From contig CAJOIQ010000001.1 in NCBI GenBank assembly GCA_905234795.1, forward strand, positions 1 through 64,000: DNA of 64,000 nucleotides, read 5' to 3'. Positions 17,689-26,261 of this stretch are shown here, piece by piece. Below the pieces are notes generated by a model that saw nothing but the letters and a program-made list of their open reading frames with translations, was not told the DNA's origin and made no database searches. The position numbers and the translations under genes are program-made. Source of the stretch: an uncultured Bacteroidales bacterium. GTDB lineage: Bacteria > Bacteroidota > Bacteroidia > Bacteroidales > UBA932. The first letter of the stretch is position 1. Every line of letters starts with the position of its first letter.

Positions 17689-18951
17689 ATGAAACAGAAA
17701 ATCACCGCAAAAGTTTTGTTCCTGTCCATGGTGGCAGCCCTGGGCGGCATCCTCTTCGGATACGACACCGCCGTCATTTCCGGAACCACGGAAGTAGTGA
17801 AAACCCAGTTCGGCCTCTCTACCGGCCTGGAGGGCTGGTACGTGGGCTGCGCGCTCATCGGCTCCATCGTGGGTGTGTTGGTGGCCGGCATGCTGTCCGA
17901 CTTCCTGGGCCGCAAGAAGACCATGCTCATCGCGGCTTTCCTCTTCTCGGTATCGGCCATCGGCTGCGCGCTCAGCCAGGATTTCACCCAACTGGTCATC
18001 TACCGTATCGTGGGCGGATTCGGCATCGGCCTGGTATCCATCGTCTCTCCCGTCTATATTTCGGAAGTGTCTCCGGCCGAAGTCCGCGGCACCCTGGTAA
18101 GCCTGTACCAGCTGTTCATCACCATCGGCTTCCTGCTGGCCTACCTGGCCAATTTCCTCATCCTCAAGGGAACCTCCATGCCGGATTACTGGCGGCCGAT
18201 GCTGGGAGCCGAGGCTGTCCCCGACATCCTGTTCCTGGTGCTGGTCTTCTTCATTCCGGAGAGCCCGCGCTGGCTGGCCGTCCGCGGTGAGCGCAAGGAC
18301 AACAGCGAGGAATGGAAGGCCTTGCGCGAACCTGGTATCCTGAAGGCCGTCCTCATCGGCAGCGCCATCGCCATCCTGGGCCAGTTCATGGGCGTGAACG
18401 CCGTCCTTTACTACGGGCCCAAGATCTTTGCCGATGCAGGATTCGAAGATCCGCTCTTCTCCACCGTGCTGGTGGGCGTGGTGAATATGCTCACCACGGT
18501 CATCGCCCTCCTGATCATCGACAAGGTGGGCCGCAAGCAGCTGGTCTGGTGGGGCGTAGGCGGCATGATCTTCTGCCTGCTGATGATCGGCCTGTATTTC
18601 CTGCCCTTCACCAGCCTGCCCACCTGGTTCATGCTCACCTTCTTCCTGCTCTATGTGTTCTGCACGGCCATTTCCATCAGCGCAGTAGTGTTTGTGCTAC
18701 TCAGCGAGATGTATCCCAACCGGGTGCGCGGCCTGGCCATGTCCATCGCCGGATTCGCCCTGTGGGTGGGTACTTACCTCATCGGCCAGCTCACGCCCTG
18801 GATGCTGGAAAATCTCACGCCCGCCGGCACGTTCTTCCTGTTTGCCTTCATGTGCCTGCCTTACCTTTGGATTATGTACCGGCACGTCCCCAACACCACC
18901 GGCAAGTCACTGGAAGAGATTGAAGCCTACTGGAAAAATCCCCATAAATAA
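17689..18951 (+). CDS. MFS sugar porter (XylE-like)
   Basis: GGILFGYDTAVISG, DFLGRKK, PESPRWL, QFMGVNAVLYYGPKIF, DKVGRK, LSEMYPNRVRG. Confidence 0.88.
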   Translation: MKQKITAKVLFLSMVAALGGILFGYDTAVISGTTEVVKTQFGLSTGLEGWYVGCALIGSIVGVLVAGMLSDFLGRKKTMLIAAFLFSVSAIGCALSQDFTQLVIYRIVGGFGIGLVSIVSPVYISEVSPAEVRGTLVSLYQLFITIGFLLAYLANFLILKGTSMPDYWRPMLGAEAVPDILFLVLVFFIPESPRWLAVRGERKDNSEEWKALREPGILKAVLIGSAIAILGQFMGVNAVLYYGPKIFADAGFEDPLFSTVLVGVVNMLTTVIALLIIDKVGRKQLVWWGVGGMIFCLLMIGLYFLPFTSLPTWFMLTFFLLYVFCTAISISAVVFVLLSEMYPNRVRGLAMSIAGFALWVGTYLIGQLTPWMLENLTPAGTFFLFAFMCLPYLWIMYRHVPNTTGKSLEEIEAYWKNPHK

Positions 18952-18954
18952 GGA

Positions 18955-18985
18955 TTGCCCACGGCCAAAAACCGCCGTACCTTTG
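18955..18985 (+). promoter_or_regulatory. Bacteroidota-type promoter of feoAB
   Basis: TTG (18955-18957) - 20 nt - TACCTTTG (18978-18985); ATG at 19007. Confidence 0.65.
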
Positions 18986-19006
18986 CAGCGGTGAATTGAC
19001 TGAACT

Positions 19007-21400
19007 ATGATATTGGCAGATTTGGCCACCGGTGAGAAAGCGGTCATCGTGCGCGTGCACGGACACGGCAGTTTTCGCAAGCGGCTCATCGAGATGGGAT
19101 TTATCCAGGGAAAGGAAGTGAAAGTGGTGCTGAACGCCCCGCTCAAGGATCCCATTGAATACGAAATCATCGGCTACAAAGTTTCCCTGCGGCGGGAAGA
19201 AGCCCGGCAGATCGAGGTGGTTTCCGAAGAAGAAGCCCGCCAGGCCCTGCTGAGCGACGAACACCTGCAGGCCCTGCCCGGTGACATGGAAGAGGCCGAA
19301 AGGCTGAACCGGGCTTTGGCCCATGTGGCCGAAGAACGCCACCACAACATCCGCGTGGCCCTGGTGGGCAATCCCAACTGCGGAAAGACGTCCCTGTTCA
19401 ACATCGCTGCCGGCGCCCACGAGCACGTGGGCAACTACTCCGGCGTCACGGTGGACGCCAAGGAAGGCCACTTCCAGTTCAAGGGCTACGACATCACGCT
19501 GGTGGACCTCCCCGGCACCTATTCTTTATCGGCCTACTCCCCCGAGGAACTGTATGTGCGCAAGAATCTGCTGGAGACCATGCCGGACGTGGTGATCAAC
19601 GTGGTGGACGCCTCCAACATCGAGCGCAACCTGTACCTCACCACCCAGCTCATCGACATGAACCTGCGTGTGGTGATGGCCCTGAACATGTATGACGAAC
19701 TGCGCCACAAGGGGGACAAGCTGGACATCCGGCTGCTGGGCTGGCTGCTGGGCATGCCCGTGTGCCCCACGGTGAGCCGCAGCGGAGAGGGCATCCCCGA
19801 GCTGCTGGACACCGTGATAGCCATCTACGAGCAGGCCGATCCCCGGCTGGCCCGCCACATCCACATCAACCACGGGGCCGAGATTGAAGCCAGCATTAAA
19901 CACGTACAGCCGTATATCGCTTATAACGAAGAACTCAAGGCCCGGTATTCCACCCGTTACCTCACCATCAAGTACCTGGAGGGGGACAAGGATGTGGAGA
20001 GTCTCCTTGCCGGCATGCCCAACATCCAGGACATTGCCAATGCCCGTTCCGACGAACTCTCCCGCATCCGGGGGCTGATGGACTGCTCCCTGGAAAGCGC
20101 CATCGTGGATGCCAAATACGCTTTCATCCAGGGCGCCCTCACCGAGACTTATCAGCGGTATCAGGCCGAAAAGCCCCGCCGCACCCTCACCGATAAAATA
20201 GACGGCCTTGTCACCAACCAGTGGCTCGCGTTCCCCATCTTTATCTTGTTGTTATGGTTTATCTTCTGGGCAACCTTTACCATCGGCCAGTATCCGATGG
20301 ACTGGATTGAAGCGGGAGTACGGTGGTTTGGTGACAAAGTGGCCGCCTGGATGCCCGGCGGCTGGTTCAAGGACCTGGTGGTGGACGGCATTATCGCCGG
20401 CTGCGGTAGCGTGCTGGTGTTCCTTCCCAACATCCTCATCCTGTACTTCTTTATCTCCATCATGGAGGACAGCGGGTACATGGCCCGCGCCGCCTTCATC
20501 GTGGACAAGCTGATGCACAAGATAGGCCTGCACGGAAAGAGCTTCATCCCCATGGTGATGGGCTTTGGCTGCAACGTGCCCGCCATCATGGCCACGCGCT
20601 CAATCGAGAGCCGCAAGAGCCGGCTCATCACCATCGCCATCATTCCCTTCATGTCCTGCGCGGGACGCCTGCCCATCTTTGTGCTCTTTGCCGGGGCTTT
20701 CTTCCCGTCCAACCCCGCCACGGCCCTGCTGGGCATCTACATGCTGGGCATTGTACTGGCCATCCTGTCGGCACTGCTCATGGGCCGGTTTGTCAAGGAC
20801 GACGACCTGCCGTTTGTGATGGAGCTCCCGCCCTACCGCGTTCCTACGGCCAAGGCCATCGGCCGGCATACCTGGGAAAAAGGTAAGCAGTATCTGGAGA
20901 AAATGGCCACCACCATCCTCCTCTTCTCCGTGGCCATCTGGTTCCTGGGGTACTTCCCCCGTCACGATGGCGCCACCGCCGCATACCAGCAGGAGCATTC
21001 CTACATCGGCATGGTGGGAAAGGCCGTGGAGCCGGCCATGGAACCCCTGGGCTTCAACTGGAAGATGGATGTGGGCCTTCTCACCGGCATCGGCGCCAAG
21101 GAACTGGTCATCAGTTCCCTGGGGGTGATGTATGCGCAAGGCGAGGAAGCCGGTGCTTCGGCCGACGAAGGGGACACCGTCCTTCAGGCAGCCCTCAAGG
21201 CCTCCATTCCCACCGCCGCCGCCCTGGCCTATATGGTCTTTGTGCTGCTGTACTTCCCCTGCATCGCCACCTTCGTTGCCATCAAAAACGAAACAGGAGC
21301 ATGGCGATGGGCCATACTCCTGTGTCTGTACACCATTTTGGTGGCTTGGATCTGCGCCTTCGCCGCTTTCCGGCTGGGGCTGTTGATCTGGCCGGTTTAG
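19007..21400 (+). CDS. feoB: Ferrous iron transporter, FeoA-FeoB fusion
   Basis: N-terminal FeoA/SH3-like domain, then G1 motif GNPNCGKTSLFN, LVDLPGTYSL, and FeoB transporter core (MGFGCNVPAIMATRSIESRKSRLIT). Confidence 0.95.
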   Translation: MILADLATGEKAVIVRVHGHGSFRKRLIEMGFIQGKEVKVVLNAPLKDPIEYEIIGYKVSLRREEARQIEVVSEEEARQALLSDEHLQALPGDMEEAERLNRALAHVAEERHHNIRVALVGNPNCGKTSLFNIAAGAHEHVGNYSGVTVDAKEGHFQFKGYDITLVDLPGTYSLSAYSPEELYVRKNLLETMPDVVINVVDASNIERNLYLTTQLIDMNLRVVMALNMYDELRHKGDKLDIRLLGWLLGMPVCPTVSRSGEGIPELLDTVIAIYEQADPRLARHIHINHGAEIEASIKHVQPYIAYNEELKARYSTRYLTIKYLEGDKDVESLLAGMPNIQDIANARSDELSRIRGLMDCSLESAIVDAKYAFIQGALTETYQRYQAEKPRRTLTDKIDGLVTNQWLAFPIFILLLWFIFWATFTIGQYPMDWIEAGVRWFGDKVAAWMPGGWFKDLVVDGIIAGCGSVLVFLPNILILYFFISIMEDSGYMARAAFIVDKLMHKIGLHGKSFIPMVMGFGCNVPAIMATRSIESRKSRLITIAIIPFMSCAGRLPIFVLFAGAFFPSNPATALLGIYMLGIVLAILSALLMGRFVKDDDLPFVMELPPYRVPTAKAIGRHTWEKGKQYLEKMATTILLFSVAIWFLGYFPRHDGATAAYQQEHSYIGMVGKAVEPAMEPLGFNWKMDVGLLTGIGAKELVISSLGVMYAQGEEAGASADEGDTVLQAALKASIPTAAALAYMVFVLLYFPCIATFVAIKNETGAWRWAILLCLYTILVAWICAFAAFRLGLLIWPV

Positions 21401-22035
21401 TCTCCTACCACCCACACCAGTACGTGGCGGTCGAAGGTCATGTATTCCAGGTCGAATTCTTCTTCGTCCTCGTTCTTGTCGATGAACGTGGCCTCAAGCT
21501 CTCCTTCCCCGCGGGGACGGAAACGCTCGATTTCGATTTGCTCGGCAAAGTCAACGTTGTAGCGGCTCAGAAGCTTGAAGATGGCTTCCTTGGCGCACCA
21601 GTAGATGGCCAGTTGCTCGTTTCTCTTCTCCTCCTCAAGGTCGTCGATCTCGTCCTCGGAGAGCGCTTTCTTCTCCACGGCGCTGAAGTCACGGTCCAGG
21701 GATTCGATATCGATGCCGCAATCTTCTTCGTCGTGCAGGATGACGGCTACGTATTTCTCGGTATGGGTAATGGAAATGTTTACCGGGTTGTTCTCCAGGT
21801 AGGGTTTGCCATTGTCGTGATGGCTCAGGTACACCTTTTCTTCAAAAAGTGCGTTCAGCAGGGCACGTACGGCCAGCCGCTGCTTGCGCAGGGATACGCT
21901 TTTGATGAACGAGATTTCCTCCATCTCGTCAGTGGGGGTGGAGGCAAGGGCGATGAGTTCTTCCTCGGTCTCCGTGATTTGCCACACGCCGATGGTGGCC
22001 TCGTTGTCTAATTTCTTCTTTAAATAAAGTCCCAT
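21397..22035 (-). CDS. 4'-phosphopantetheinyl transferase superfamily protein
   Basis: ISITHTEKYVAVILHDEEDCGIDIESLDRDF...IYWCAKEAIFKLL; likely start MGLYLKKK at 22035. Confidence 0.85.
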   Translation of the reverse strand: MGLYLKKKLDNEATIGVWQITETEEELIALASTPTDEMEEISFIKSVSLRKQRLAVRALLNALFEEKVYLSHHDNGKPYLENNPVNISITHTEKYVAVILHDEEDCGIDIESLDRDFSAVEKKALSEDEIDDLEEEKRNEQLAIYWCAKEAIFKLLSRYNVDFAEQIEIERFRPRGEGELEATFIDKNEDEEEFDLEYMTFDRHVLVWVVGD

Positions 22036-22049
22036 TATATAGGTTTTTG

Positions 22050-22202
22050 AACGGCAACAGTGAAGCGCCCGCATGCCTTGAAGGCACCGGGTTCTCAGTT
22101 ATTAATAGGGTATAATCGCGACAGAGGGTCGTCTGAACCGACGCCCGTTAACTGATTGGATTTGACCTGACTGGGAGGCTCCATTTTGCTCGTTACAATT
22201 TT
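22050..22202 (-). ncRNA. Structured RNA candidate with 6S-RNA-like architecture (or structured 5' leader of the PPTase gene)
   Basis: Minus-strand closing stem AACGaGCAA/TTGCCGTT plus GGAGC-CTCCC/GGGCGCTTC, central bubble with 3'-side hairpin TGCCTTCAAGGCA, inner stem CAGTTA/TAACTG, terminal hairpin GGGCGTC-GGTTCA-GACGACCC; TATCTTTG promoter at 22216-22209. Hand-folded only. Confidence 0.45.
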
Positions 22203-22208
22203 ACGGCA

Positions 22209-22267
22209 CAAAGATAATTCATTTTTTCCAATTGCAACAAATCTTTGCGGGAAAATTCGTATCTTTG
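22209..22267. promoter_or_regulatory. Divergent promoter pair (minus for the structured RNA, plus for mdh)
   Basis: Minus TATCTTTG at 22216-22209 and plus TATCTTTG at 22260-22267. Confidence 0.6.
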
Positions 22268-22310
22268 TAGTCCTGTTTGAAAAGACGCAACAATTTAATA
22301 CACACACAAC

Positions 22311-23297
22311 ATGAAATTCCTTACTGATGAAAAGCTCCTGATTGTGGGCGCTGCCGGTATGATTGGTTCCAACATGGTCCAGACCGCTGCCATGCTGGGT
22401 CTCACCCCTAACATTTGCCTGTATGATATCTTCGAGCCCGGCCTCAAGGGCGTGCTCGCCGAGATGGACCACTGCGCTTTCGAGGGTGTGAACCTCACCG
22501 CTACCATCGACCCCGCCGTCGCTTTCAAGGATGCCAAGTACATCATCTCCTCTGGCGGTGCACCCCGCAAGGAAGGCATGACCCGCGAGGATCTGCTCAA
22601 AGGCAACTGCCAGATTGCCGCCGAATTCGGTGACAACATCAAGAAGTACTGCCCCGACGCCAAGTTCGTGGTGGTCATCTTCAACCCGGCCGATGTGACG
22701 GCTCTCACCGCCCTCATCCATTCCGGTCTCAAGCCCAGCCAGCTCACTTCCCTGGCCGCTCTGGACAGCACCCGCCTGCAGGAAGCCCTGGCCCAGGAGT
22801 TCAACGTTCCCCAGTACAAGGTTACCGGTGCCCGCACCTATGGCGGTCACGGTGAGGCCATGGCCGTGTTCGCTTCCCATGTGAAAGTGGACGGCAAGCC
22901 CCTGTCCCAGCTGGGTCTGAGCGAAGAACGCTTCGCCGAGATCAAGCACAACACCATCCAGGGTGGTTCCAACATCATCAAACTGCGTGGCCGCAGCTCC
23001 TTCCAGAGCCCCGCTTACCAGGCCGTGAAGATGATCGAGGCCGCTATGGGCGGCGCCAAGTTTGAATGGCCTGCCGGCACCTATGTGAACAACGCCCAGT
23101 ACAAGAACGTGATGATGGCCATGCCCACCGTCATTGACGCTACCGGCTGCCACTTCACCAACCCGGAAGGCACCGCCGAAGAAATGGCTGCCCTCAATGC
23201 TTCCTATGAGCATCTGGTAAAGATGAGAGACGAGATTGTCTCCCTGGGTATCGTCCCCGCCGTTGCCGACTGGACCAAGGAGAACGCCAACCTTTAA
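22311..23297 (+). CDS. mdh: Malate dehydrogenase
   Basis: LLIVGAAGMIGSNMVQTAAMLGL, ISSGGAPRKEGMTREDLLKGN, VIFNPADVTAL, ARTYGGHGEAM. Confidence 0.92.
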   Translation: MKFLTDEKLLIVGAAGMIGSNMVQTAAMLGLTPNICLYDIFEPGLKGVLAEMDHCAFEGVNLTATIDPAVAFKDAKYIISSGGAPRKEGMTREDLLKGNCQIAAEFGDNIKKYCPDAKFVVVIFNPADVTALTALIHSGLKPSQLTSLAALDSTRLQEALAQEFNVPQYKVTGARTYGGHGEAMAVFASHVKVDGKPLSQLGLSEERFAEIKHNTIQGGSNIIKLRGRSSFQSPAYQAVKMIEAAMGGAKFEWPAGTYVNNAQYKNVMMAMPTVIDATGCHFTNPEGTAEEMAALNASYEHLVKMRDEIVSLGIVPAVADWTKENANL

Positions 23298-23317
23298 ACG
23301 GTACTTCAAGGCACCCA

Positions 23318-23354
23318 AATCCCGGAGGCTGCAATAGCTTCCGGGATTTTTGTT
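23318..23354 (+). terminator. Rho-independent terminator after mdh
   Basis: AATCCCGGAgGC...GCtTCCGGGATT followed by a T-rich tract. Confidence 0.8.
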
Positions 23355-23379
23355 TATCTTTGTGAAAAACTGACCACAT

Positions 23380-23946
23380 ATGGAAGATTTTGAACTCCAT
23401 CAGCAAATCCATCAGCAAATCAACCAGGAGTACATCTGGCGTGAGATGCAGGACAGCAAGCCTGTCAAGCGCGGCGGGAAGGGATGGATTGTCGTGCTGG
23501 CTTTCGCACTCATCTGCCTTGGACTGTTCTTCGGTCTCAGCGCCAATGCGCAGGATTTGCATTTTGCCGATCCCAATGTGGGCCGGAAAGCCCTCCAGGC
23601 CGGAGACCGCAACCAGGACGGTCGCCTCTCCCGGGAGGAAGCCGATTCCCTGGAAGTCCTCAACCTGGGATCGTACCGGATAGACCCCTTCGACGTGGTC
23701 TCCTACCAGGACCTATCCCAATTCCCTAACTTGAAAAAGGTGTTTTTGGGAGAGAGCGACGTGGAGGAGATTGACCTGTCCAAAAACACCAAACTGGAGG
23801 TAATCAGCATCCAGAGCCTCAAACTCAAACGCCTCACCATTGCCGTGGGCTGCACGCCCCGGATCTTTTTCCCTCCCCGCAGCGGAGAAGTGACCATCCG
23901 CCGCGTAGTGAACCCCGACGACCCCAACAGTATCTGGTTCCAATAA
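23380..23946 (+). CDS. Single-TM protein with one EF-hand-like loop, unknown function
   Basis: TM segment WIVVLAFALICLGLFFGLSA; DRNQDGRLSREE loop matches the EF-hand pattern. Confidence 0.55.
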   Translation: MEDFELHQQIHQQINQEYIWREMQDSKPVKRGGKGWIVVLAFALICLGLFFGLSANAQDLHFADPNVGRKALQAGDRNQDGRLSREEADSLEVLNLGSYRIDPFDVVSYQDLSQFPNLKKVFLGESDVEEIDLSKNTKLEVISIQSLKLKRLTIAVGCTPRIFFPPRSGEVTIRRVVNPDDPNSIWFQ

Positions 23947-23950
23947 GCCT

Positions 23951-24430
23951 ATGAAACGCCTGCTATTACTTCTGGCCCTGGTCCTGTGCCTGCCGGCCGC
24001 CGCACAAATCTCCAAGGAGGAGGAAGACCTCATGCGTGCCTATGGCGCCACCGATGAATACATGGAGATGCAGCGAAAAATGGACGAAATCATCAAACAG
24101 GGAGAAAAATCCAGGCAGGACGACAAAAACGCCCGCACCATCATGCTGGTCCTTTCCCTGGCTGTAGCCGTGGTTCCGCTTTGGGCCATCGGCAAACGCA
24201 TTATCCAGCACCCGGAAGAACGCACGCCCCAGGGTGTTACCCTGGCCCTCCTGGTGTGCATCGCCGGCGGCGCCGTCCTGTTTGCCATCAACTTCGGGTG
24301 GATGTACCTGAGATATAAGGCAGGGGATGCGCTCAACTTCCCCCTGGCCCTTATTATCACCATCGGCATTGCCGTGGGAGCGTTTGTACTCCTCAACAAA
24401 AAAGACAAGAAAGATGAAAAGGATTCTTAG
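23951..24430 (+). CDS. Small membrane protein of unknown function
   Basis: Signal peptide MKRLLLLLALVLCLPAAAQ, three further hydrophobic segments. Confidence 0.55.
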   Translation: MKRLLLLLALVLCLPAAAQISKEEEDLMRAYGATDEYMEMQRKMDEIIKQGEKSRQDDKNARTIMLVLSLAVAVVPLWAIGKRIIQHPEERTPQGVTLALLVCIAGGAVLFAINFGWMYLRYKAGDALNFPLALIITIGIAVGAFVLLNKKDKKDEKDS

Positions 24431-24944
24431 CTTCCTGCTGCTCACCTTTGCCCTTTCCTGGGCCGCCGGCGCACAGCAGGTCAACGCCGAGCTGGGCTTA
24501 TACTTTCAGAACGGCAAATATGTCTGCGACCAAAACACGGTCAAGGACAACTTCATCGGCGCGTCCCTCCTGGTACAGTTCGAACCCTTTTACCCTGCTT
24601 CCATCTACCTGAGCACAGGACTGGAAGCGTCGCTGGGGCTTAGCAAGAACAACAACGTGCCGGACTACCGCATTGAGCTTCCGCTCAAACTTTCCTGGAT
24701 GTATGAGCCCTCGCCCAAATTTTCCGTGGGCCCGTATGCCGGGGTGTACGGCGTAGCCAATCTGATGGTAACGCCCGACGACAAAAGCATGTACAACACG
24801 CTCCAGGGCGGGTTCAGCGCGGGTCTCAGCATTCAGTTCGGCTCCCTGGACCTGTACGGCGGCTACTGGCGGGACTTCCTGCCCTTCCGCAAGAGCGGAA
24901 CCCCCTTCAGCGGCTTCCGTTTCACGCTGGGCAAATTCTTCTAG
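24414..24944 (+). CDS. Small outer-membrane beta-barrel-like protein
   Basis: Signal peptide MKRILSFLLLTFALSWAAGAQQ, alternating barrel-like strands ending FRFTLGKFF; start ATG 24414 overlaps the upstream gene. Confidence 0.55.
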   Translation: MKRILSFLLLTFALSWAAGAQQVNAELGLYFQNGKYVCDQNTVKDNFIGASLLVQFEPFYPASIYLSTGLEASLGLSKNNNVPDYRIELPLKLSWMYEPSPKFSVGPYAGVYGVANLMVTPDDKSMYNTLQGGFSAGLSIQFGSLDLYGGYWRDFLPFRKSGTPFSGFRFTLGKFF

Positions 24945-24950
24945 ACTGCC

Positions 24951-26258
24951 ATGAAACGCATTTATTTACTACCCCTGTTCCTTTTGCTGGCCCTTCCGCT
25001 GAAGGCCCAGGACATTCCTCCCGTGACCGGAGTCAAAATAGTGGCCACCTATTGCCGCCATTGCGGCCTCATCGAATTTGAAAAGGGAGAAACGCACCGC
25101 AGCGACTGCCCCTATGTGAACGGCAGTTCGTCGGCCGACGAGCGTTCCTATGGCAGCGGACGAGATTCCTACGAGGACCGTCACGAGTCGGCCTGGGAGG
25201 CCCGCCAGGCGGCCAAAGAGGCCAAAAAGGCCGAGAGGGAAGCCAAGAAGACCGCCAAGGCTGTTGAAAAATACACCCGCACCAGCACTCATAAACTCAA
25301 GGACTATGTCCCCAATGCGGGAAAAACCATGGTGGCCTTAAATGGCGCCACTGCATCGGCCAGTGTATACGCAAAATACGACAAAAACGGTGTACCTACC
25401 TACGGCCTCAAGAACAATTCGGGCAAATGGATACGCAAGCCCCAGTACCAGGCCATCACCATTGTGGGGCCCGCCGTGGCCGCCTACAAGAAGAAAGGAA
25501 ACGTCGGATTGCTGAACCCCAACACCGGAGAGCCTCTTCTGGAGGGGGATTACGACCATTACAAAGCCTTCTACTACCCCGACAACGCACGCAATACCGT
25601 GGTAGCCCTGGGCAGGACAGGCAGTAACGGGAAGGACGAGTGGCATCTGATGAGGGCCGATGAAAACGGCAACTACGTGGAAGGAATGGTGTGCTCGATG
25701 GCCGAATTCTACGAAGACGGCACCGGCCGTAAAATTGCCTACCGGCGGGCCGACACGCAGAAGGTCGGCCTGGCCGACGAATTCGGAAAGGAAATCCTCC
25801 CGCCCGTCTTTGACGGGCTCAAATACCTGGAATACAGTGTGGATGGATCCTCTTACTACCAGGCCCAGATGCTGCAGGCCGACGGGAAAACGTCCCTGGT
25901 GGGCGTGATTGACGACAAAGGCCGCGTGGTGGTGCCCTGCACCTATGACAAAGTGGACGCCAAATCCTGGGGCAAGTACGGCATCTGCGTAGAGAAACAG
26001 GGCAAAGTGGGAGCCTATGACATGAATGGTCAGCAGGTCCTGCCCGACACCTTCGACTCACTGGAACTGGACCATTTTTGGAAAGACGACCGTCACTGGG
26101 CCTACTTCCGGGGCTGGGTGACCGACGAAAACGGCAAGCGTTACTGCGCCATTTTCAATACCAGCGGAGAACAAATCACCGACTTTAAGGACGAACGCTG
26201 GTATTCCTTCGAAATTGAAGACCAGACCAGCCGTCTGGAAGAATACAGAATCTATTAG
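24951..26258 (+). CDS. Secreted WG-repeat protein with N-terminal Cys/His cluster and charged helix
   Basis: Repeats such as GLKNNSGKWIRKPQYQAITIVGP and GVIDDKGRVVVPCTYDKVDAKSWGKYGICVEKQGKVGAYD; CRHCGLIEFEKGETHRSDC. Confidence 0.72.
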   Translation: MKRIYLLPLFLLLALPLKAQDIPPVTGVKIVATYCRHCGLIEFEKGETHRSDCPYVNGSSSADERSYGSGRDSYEDRHESAWEARQAAKEAKKAEREAKKTAKAVEKYTRTSTHKLKDYVPNAGKTMVALNGATASASVYAKYDKNGVPTYGLKNNSGKWIRKPQYQAITIVGPAVAAYKKKGNVGLLNPNTGEPLLEGDYDHYKAFYYPDNARNTVVALGRTGSNGKDEWHLMRADENGNYVEGMVCSMAEFYEDGTGRKIAYRRADTQKVGLADEFGKEILPPVFDGLKYLEYSVDGSSYYQAQMLQADGKTSLVGVIDDKGRVVVPCTYDKVDAKSWGKYGICVEKQGKVGAYDMNGQQVLPDTFDSLELDHFWKDDRHWAYFRGWVTDENGKRYCAIFNTSGEQITDFKDERWYSFEIEDQTSRLEEYRIY

Positions 26259-26261
26259 CCT

